Source: Ochrobactrum sp. CM-21-5 (lineage in GTDB: Bacteria; Pseudomonadota; Alphaproteobacteria; Rhizobiales; Rhizobiaceae). Taken from it: a DNA stretch of 64,000 nt. Every line of letters begins with the position of its first letter. Positions within the stretch are counted from its first letter, which is position 1. Below are positions 59,725 through 64,000 of the stretch, piece after piece. The notes beneath the pieces are model-generated. The model was not told where the DNA came from. It searched no databases and saw nothing but the letters and a program-made list of their open reading frames with translations. The translations under genes and the position numbers were made by a program. The DNA is taken from positions 124,001 through 188,000 of the forward strand of contig NZ_JACLZJ010000003.1 of the NCBI RefSeq assembly GCF_014253075.1. Reading direction: 5' to 3'.

Positions 59725-60431
59725 GCCGCCTCCAGATGCTTTTCTATGCTTGCCCAGGCGGCGTTAATAGCCGCGAGACGGGCGTTGGCAATCGTAATGA
59801 ATTCGAGCGGCAGACCTTCGGCCACAAGCCTGTCTGGATGATGCTTCTTCACCAGCGCGCGATAACGCCTGCGCGCTTCTATGAAAGGGGTGCCGCGCTC
59901 AAGCCCCAGAATGGCGTAGGGATCGCCCTCGCCGCGTTCGACATGCCGGACCGCGATACGGTCGAACGCGATTTCGTCATAGCCGAAAATATCCGCGACA
60001 CTGGCGAGAAAAGTCATTTCCTTTTCATGCACATAGCCGTCCGCCTTGGCGATATGAAAAAGCCCGTCGAGAATGTCTTCCAGAAGATGGCAGTCCGTCT
60101 GTCCCTCGCTGCAAAGCCCGGCCAGCTGCCGCGCATAGGATTCATATCCCGCCACATCCTGCCGGGCGAGATCGTAAAGTCGGGCGACATGCGCCGTCTC
60201 TTCCTTTGGAACAGCGAAAATATCCTGAAAAGCACGGATTTCATCCTGCGTCACCACGCCGTCGGCCTTGGCCATCTTGGCGGAAAGCGCGATCATGGCA
60301 ATCGAGAAAGCAACACGCCTTCGCGTGTCTGCATCGCCTTCGAATACGGTGCGCACAGCTTCGATAACGCCTGAAATGGCGTTGGACGCCACGGACGTTA
60401 CGAACTCACCAATACGGACCCAAATCGACAT
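59721..60431 (-). CDS. TerB-DnaJ domain protein (DjlA-like)
   Basis: The 236-residue protein has a TerB/tellurite-resistance-like helical domain (about 30-150) with KMAKADGVVTQDEIRAF and HIAKADGYVHEKEMTFLASVA, and then a C-terminal J domain (about 170-235: DPYAILGLERGTPFIEARRRYRALVKKHHPDR). The HPD tripeptide that stimulates DnaK is present. This TerB-J order is that of DjlA co-chaperones, though no clear membrane anchor is seen. It is the upstream partner of the amidase gene by a four-base overlap. Confidence 0.9.
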   Translation of the reverse strand: MSIWVRIGEFVTSVASNAISGVIEAVRTVFEGDADTRRRVAFSIAMIALSAKMAKADGVVTQDEIRAFQDIFAVPKEETAHVARLYDLARQDVAGYESYARQLAGLCSEGQTDCHLLEDILDGLFHIAKADGYVHEKEMTFLASVADIFGYDEIAFDRIAVRHVERGEGDPYAILGLERGTPFIEARRRYRALVKKHHPDRLVAEGLPLEFITIANARLAAINAAWASIEKHLEAA

Positions 60432-60521
60432 GGCTTTGTTCTACAGAATTTGGCATTGGCTGCAAACCGCTTGCGCGCGTGAAAGTTGGAAAAACAATAA
60501 TTTAGAGTACGATCCGCGTGA

Positions 60522-60887
60522 TTATTTCGACTGCTGCGCCTCGAACGAACGCTGCGCCGCAACGGCCGCGGCTTCACCGGCTGCCTGCGCCTGATCGCTG
60601 TTTTGCCCCACGGCTCTCGCCGCCGATTCGGCATTGTCGCGCGCGCGCTCTATGGCGGCGGCTTTTTCCTCCGGCGTCATCACGCCGGCATTTTCCCGCA
60701 GCGCCTTCATCAGGTTCGGTCCCTTTTCTGCAGGCGTATTTTCCACTGGGGCAGCAGGTTGCGAGACGGCCGCAGCCCCCGCATCGCTTCCTGTCGAGAC
60801 GGCGGCATCTTCTTCTTCGCCCTTGCCGCAGGCAGCAAGCGCAACGAGTACGATAGCGGAAATGACAAACAGGAAATTGCGGTTCAT
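60522..60887 (-). CDS. Small lipoprotein, Ala/Glu-rich
   Basis: This 121-residue predicted lipoprotein has a signal MNRNFLFVISAIVLVALAAC with lipobox LAAC. An acidic, then Pro/Ala-rich linker follows, and then a helical C-terminal part (MTPEEKAAAIERARDNAESAARAVGQNSDQAQAAGEAAAVAAQRSFEAQQ). I chose the ATG at 60887, the natural signal start; an ATG at 60899 would add four residues. No family is recognised beyond its lipoprotein form. Ribosome sites are weak for both starts. Confidence 0.65.
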   Translation of the reverse strand: MNRNFLFVISAIVLVALAACGKGEEEDAAVSTGSDAGAAAVSQPAAPVENTPAEKGPNLMKALRENAGVMTPEEKAAAIERARDNAESAARAVGQNSDQAQAAGEAAAVAAQRSFEAQQSK

Positions 60888-61057
60888 GACAAAAGCCATA
60901 ACCGAATTGACCCTGTGTTTAAACACGCAAAACGCTGCCCGCTCGTCTTTCCCGTGAAATACTGACGGTTGGTTCATCGCGATCGGCCTGTTCCTTCTGG
61001 CGCAAATGGCGGCCCGGCATAGCGGACCGCCATTCGATTGCATCGTCTCTTCAAAGA

Positions 61058-61258
61058 TTAGTTTGAAGGCGTGGACCCCGTATCCGGCGTCGTGGGAGCG
61101 GGTGTCGTGGGAGCAGGCGTCGTCGAGGTATCGTTATTCGAAGGCGCTGCCGGTGCGGGCTGCTCGGGGGCTGCGCCCGTGTCGTCCTTCTTGTCGTTGC
61201 AGGCTGCAAGGCCCAGAAGCGACACAGCGGCTACAGAAGTGATCAAGAACTTTTTCAC
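61058..61258 (-). CDS. Small Pro/Thr-rich lipoprotein, GTG start
   Basis: This 66-residue predicted lipoprotein has the signal VKKFLITSVAAVSLLGLAAC (lipobox LAAC), followed by a low-complexity tail of Ala, Pro, Thr and Asp (TTPAPTTPAPTTPDTGSTPSN). The start is GTG at 61258, supported by AGGAGAG five bases upstream; upstream ATGs lack any such site. It is probably outer-membrane or periplasm anchored. Its function is unknown. It lies upstream of the other small lipoprotein on the same strand, and both look like recent low-complexity proteins. Confidence 0.7.
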   Translation of the reverse strand: MKKFLITSVAAVSLLGLAACNDKKDDTGAAPEQPAPAAPSNNDTSTTPAPTTPAPTTPDTGSTPSN

Positions 61259-61518
61259 GTTGGCTCTCCTTCTCAAATTCGAGCATTTTCGCGTGGTATT
61301 GCGTAAAACGCCTCTCTGTTCTCTCCGTGTCTGGCCAGTATTCCAACCAATCACCTTTACGGCTGCATCGGACACAGAAACCCTGTCGATGCCCACCGTC
61401 GCAAAAGAAAACGGCGCGCTTGCGAAAAAGTTCTCTCAAATAGTCTTACCGTTCGTAATAAAGCGACAATATAACAACGCAATAACCCGCAATACGCTGC
61501 AAACGAAGCGTTTTGCTT
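61259..61518. other. Promoter region between lipoprotein gene and btaA
   Basis: This divergent interval holds no convincing gene. Its btaA-proximal part has the possible Pho box described separately. The region near 61450-61500 is AT-rich and could carry promoters for both directions. Confidence 0.45.
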
Positions 61519-61536
61519 GCGTCACGCCTCTGTCAT
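61519..61536 (+). promoter_or_regulatory. Possible Pho box upstream of btaA
   Basis: GCGTCAC (61519-61525) and CTGTCAT (61530-61536) form a direct repeat with an 11-base period; the second matches the PhoB half-site exactly and the first shares its GTCA core. Position about 75 bases before btaA fits PhoB activation. Confidence is limited by the weak first half. Confidence 0.45.
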
Positions 61537-61610
61537 TGGACGATGTTTAACTTCGCAAACAACGCTGGAGATTCGTCGCAACAGGGAAACTTGCCAGCAG
61601 GGGAAGTTAA

Positions 61611-62846
61611 ATGGCAAACGACACAACAAACGGCACGATCCTTGAACATGCGCTAACCCGCAACAGCGTCCTTTCCCGCGCCGGAGTTTCGGAGCGGCTT
61701 TTCGCATGGCTGTTCAAGGGGCTGGTCTATCCTCAAATATGGGAGGATCCTGAAGTCGACATGACAGCGCTGGCTATTCAGCCCGGCCACCGCATCGTCA
61801 CCATCGCGTCGGGCGGCTGCAATGCGTTGTCCTATCTCACAGCCAACCCGGCTTGCGTGGAAGCGGTCGATCTCAACCGCGCCCACATCGCCTTCAACCG
61901 GCTGAAACTGGCGGCACTGAAACACTTGCCCGACTACAACGCCTTTTACCGCTTTTACGGCAAGGCCGACGACAAGACCAACCATGCCGCCTACCAACGC
62001 TTCATCCGACCGCATCTCGACGGCGAAAGCCGCGCCTATTGGGAGAAGCGCAAGTGGAACGGACAGCAGCGCATTTCCATCTTCTGGCGCGACCTCTATC
62101 GTCATGGACTGCTCGGCAGTTTCATCGGCATGGGCCACCGCGTGGCGCGCCTTTACGGGATCGACCCGCGTGACATATTGAAAGCACGCACGATGGAAGA
62201 GCAGCGCTCCTTCTTCGATACGGCTCTTGCTCCGCTTTTCGAAAAGCGCATGGTCCGCTGGGCAACCGCCCGCAAATCGTCCCTTTTCGGCCTTGGCATC
62301 CCCCCGCAGCAATATGATGCGCTGGCAACGGCGGGCAGTGGCAGCATGGCTGACGTTCTGCGCACGAGACTGGAAAAGCTCGCCTGCGGCTTTCCCCTGT
62401 CGGAAAATTATTTTGCCTGGCAGGCATTCGGCCGCAGTTACAGTGACGACGATGAAACAGGCCCTTTACCGCCCTACCTCTCGCGCACCAATTTTGAAAC
62501 CGTTCGCGCCCGAGCCGATCGTATGATTGTCCGGAATGCCAGCTACACGGATTTTCTCGCAGCCAAATCCGCCGCATCGGTGGATCGCTACGTCCTGCTC
62601 GACGCGCAGGACTGGATGAACGATGTCCAGCTCAATACTCTGTGGAGCGAGATTACCCGCACCGCTGCACCCAGTGCTCGTGTGATCTTCCGCACCGCCG
62701 CCGAGCCAAGCCTGCTCCCAGGCCGCGTTGCACCGGAAATACTGGACCGCTGGGACTATTGTGCGAACGCATCGCGCACGCTTCACGATCAGGACCGCTC
62801 ATCCATCTATGGTGGCTTCCATCTCTATATGCTGAAGGGATCATGA
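61611..62846 (+). CDS. btaA: BtaA, diacylglycerol 3-amino-3-carboxypropyl transferase (DUF3419)
   Basis: BtaA moves the aminocarboxypropyl group from SAM to diacylglycerol, the first step to the betaine lipid DGTS. The 411-residue protein matches DUF3419/BtaA: GLVYPQIWEDPEVDMTALAI, the SAM-type loop VTIASGGCNALSYLTANPACVEAVDLNRAHIAFNRLKLAAL, and the C-terminal YVLLDAQDWMNDVQLNTLWSEITRTAAPSARVIFRTA. It is followed one base later by a class I methyltransferase gene, as in Rhizobium and Rhodobacter btaAB, where the lipid replaces phospholipid under phosphate limitation. Confidence 0.92.
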   Translation: MANDTTNGTILEHALTRNSVLSRAGVSERLFAWLFKGLVYPQIWEDPEVDMTALAIQPGHRIVTIASGGCNALSYLTANPACVEAVDLNRAHIAFNRLKLAALKHLPDYNAFYRFYGKADDKTNHAAYQRFIRPHLDGESRAYWEKRKWNGQQRISIFWRDLYRHGLLGSFIGMGHRVARLYGIDPRDILKARTMEEQRSFFDTALAPLFEKRMVRWATARKSSLFGLGIPPQQYDALATAGSGSMADVLRTRLEKLACGFPLSENYFAWQAFGRSYSDDDETGPLPPYLSRTNFETVRARADRMIVRNASYTDFLAAKSAASVDRYVLLDAQDWMNDVQLNTLWSEITRTAAPSARVIFRTAAEPSLLPGRVAPEILDRWDYCANASRTLHDQDRSSIYGGFHLYMLKGS

Positions 62847-62847
62847 T

Positions 62848-63516
62848 ATGCTGCGCAGCCCATGGAGCATTCAGGGAATTGACCATGCCAGCCTGATGGA
62901 CCGCGTTTATCGCCGCCAGCGCTACTTCTACGATGCGACACGCAAATATTACCTTCTGGGCCGCGATCCGATGATTGCCGGGCTTGCCGTGCCGCAAGGC
63001 GGCAGCGCGCTGGAGATCGGCTGCGGCACGGGGCGCAATCTCGTCAAAACGGCGCGGCTTTATCCCAGGGCGCGTCTCTTCGGCATCGATATTTCTGCCG
63101 AAATGCTCGATACGGCCCGCAAAGCCGCTGAACGGTCCGGTATAGAAAACCGCACGCGGCTGGAGTGTGCGGACGCCGCGCAATTCGACCCCCGGCAACT
63201 TTTCCAGCAATCCGGCTTTGACCGCATTTTTATCTCTTATGCCGTATCCATGATACCGCAATGGCAATCGGTCATCCGCGAAAGCATCCGGCATCTCCAA
63301 CCCGGTGGCGAACTTCATATTGTGGATTTCGGCGACCAGGCCCGGTTGCCTCGCTGGTTCAGGAAAGGCCTTTTCACTTGGCTTGGCTGGTTTCATGTCA
63401 AGCCGCGCGAAGACCTGTTTGCTGTCTGCGAACATCTCGCCGCTGAACAGAATGCTTCGGTGAAACAGCGCATCCTTCATCGCGGATTTGCGTGGATAGC
63501 GGTGATCCGCGCATAG
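62848..63516 (+). CDS. btaB: BtaB, N-methyltransferase for betaine lipid DGTS
   Basis: BtaB methylates the product of BtaA three times to give DGTS. The 222-residue class I methyltransferase has MDRVYRRQRYFYDATRKYYLLGRD and the SAM motif I ALEIGCGTGRNLVKTARLYPRARLFGIDIS, followed by motif II/III-like FDRIFISYAVSMIPQWQSVIRESIRHLQPGGELHIVDFGDQ. The GCGTGRN block and long C-terminal tail fit the BtaB type. The ATG at 62848 lies one base after the btaA stop. Function rests mainly on the adjacency to btaA. Confidence 0.9.
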   Translation: MLRSPWSIQGIDHASLMDRVYRRQRYFYDATRKYYLLGRDPMIAGLAVPQGGSALEIGCGTGRNLVKTARLYPRARLFGIDISAEMLDTARKAAERSGIENRTRLECADAAQFDPRQLFQQSGFDRIFISYAVSMIPQWQSVIRESIRHLQPGGELHIVDFGDQARLPRWFRKGLFTWLGWFHVKPREDLFAVCEHLAAEQNASVKQRILHRGFAWIAVIRA

Positions 63517-63616
63517 GCAAATAATATTAGCAGTTTTGTGCGAGCATGACTGGTGACGTTCCGCCACGGATCGCGTAACCGTTGTTAAGACTGATTCGCG
63601 ACACCGGGACCATTGT

Positions 63617-64000
63617 ATGAACCGTCTGGCCAGCCGCAGCCTTTTCGCCTTCGGCGCTTTTCTCCTGTCTGCCTGCACGACGGTGGATTACGACTTTTCC
63701 GATGTGAAGAAACCCGGCAGTTCGGTGGCGCGCATCGCCCCTCCGTCCGGTACGGTCAAAGCACCCCGCTTCGGCGACCGCGACCCGCATGACTGGACCG
63801 GGAAAACCCCGTGGCACTATCCGGTGCACGGCACCGATGTTTCAAAATACCAGACCAATGTGGACTGGAGTGCTGTACGCGCCAGCGGCATCTCTTTCGT
63901 CTTCATCAAGGCGACCGAGGGCGGCGACCGCTTCGATGAACGTTTCAACGAGCACTGGAACGGCGCCCGTCAGGCCGGCATCCCGCGTAGCGCCTATCAT
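63617..64000 (+). CDS. GH25 lysozyme lipoprotein, 5' part (cut by window end)
   Basis: The first 128 codons are in this window. A lipoprotein signal MNRLASRSLFAFGAFLLSAC is visible. A linker of about 55 residues leads to a glycoside hydrolase family 25 domain beginning WHYPVHGTDVSKYQTNVDWSAVRASGISFVFIKATEGGDRFDERF. GTDVSKYQ carries the first catalytic-site aspartate of GH25 muramidases. GGGA precedes the ATG. It is a third cell-wall hydrolase in the last 6 kb of the window. The 3' end lies beyond 64000. Confidence 0.9.
   Translation, partial: MNRLASRSLFAFGAFLLSACTTVDYDFSDVKKPGSSVARIAPPSGTVKAPRFGDRDPHDWTGKTPWHYPVHGTDVSKYQTNVDWSAVRASGISFVFIKATEGGDRFDERFNEHWNGARQAGIPRSAYH

Overview
The window is alphaproteobacterial chromosome from the Brucellaceae (Brucella/Ochrobactrum group). 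Four things suggest this: a circularly permuted, two-piece tmRNA gene with an alphaproteobacterial-type tag; an alpha-type SspB adaptor; the extended cell-wall/division cluster running on into lpxC, bamD, recN and ligA; and short intergenic repeats of a kind I associate with this family. Coding density is high. I see no prophage, insertion sequence, CRISPR array, tRNA or rRNA.

Layout. 0-9 kb: serB and a GNAT acetyltransferase (+); an HI0933-type flavoprotein (-); the periplasmic quality-control block hflK-hflC-DUF2065-degP (-); thyA-folA (-); and a DUF2853 gene. 8.9-9.3 kb: the permuted tmRNA gene (+), followed by about 450 bp with no convincing gene. 9.8-13.7 kb: a divergent bcr/tetR drug-efflux pair, sspB, a 58-residue membrane protein, a DUF4169 gene and a ribbon-helix-helix gene. 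13.7-29.4 kb: mixed housekeeping genes (AsmA-like giant protein, GlcD-like oxidase, UPF0303 protein, a kinase-like protein with an unusual C-terminus, UvrD helicase, CreA, a hexapeptide transferase, Sco, PrmA, aminopeptidase P, AzlCD).

29.6-55.5 kb, all on the minus strand, is the dcw cluster. In transcription order it reads rsmH, ftsL, ftsI, murE, murF, mraY, murD, ftsW, murG, murC, murB, ddl, ftsQ, ftsA, ftsZ, lpxC, bamD, recN, ligA, DUF2461. Many junctions are 1-4 base overlaps, which indicates translational coupling. These genes take UDP-MurNAc to lipid II, flip and polymerise it at the septum, build the FtsZ ring, and add lipid A and outer-membrane assembly functions. No mraZ lies upstream of rsmH in this window.

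55.7-64 kb: mntH behind a promoter whose start region carries a perfect palindrome (a likely manganese operator); rnpB (RNase P RNA, -); an SLT transglycosylase; an N-acetylmuramoyl-L-alanine amidase; a TerB-DnaJ protein; two small lipoproteins; the betaine-lipid pair btaA-btaB with a possible Pho box; and the start of a GH25 lysozyme lipoprotein cut by the window end.

Most of the window is conserved core genome. The items most worth a second look are the roughly 45-residue in-frame insertion in UvrD carrying a perfect 14-bp hairpin, the kinase-like/adenylate-enzyme-like fusion, the permuted tmRNA with its unusual T-loop next to its proteolysis adaptor, the mntH and btaAB regulatory sites, and two families of intergenic hairpin repeats.
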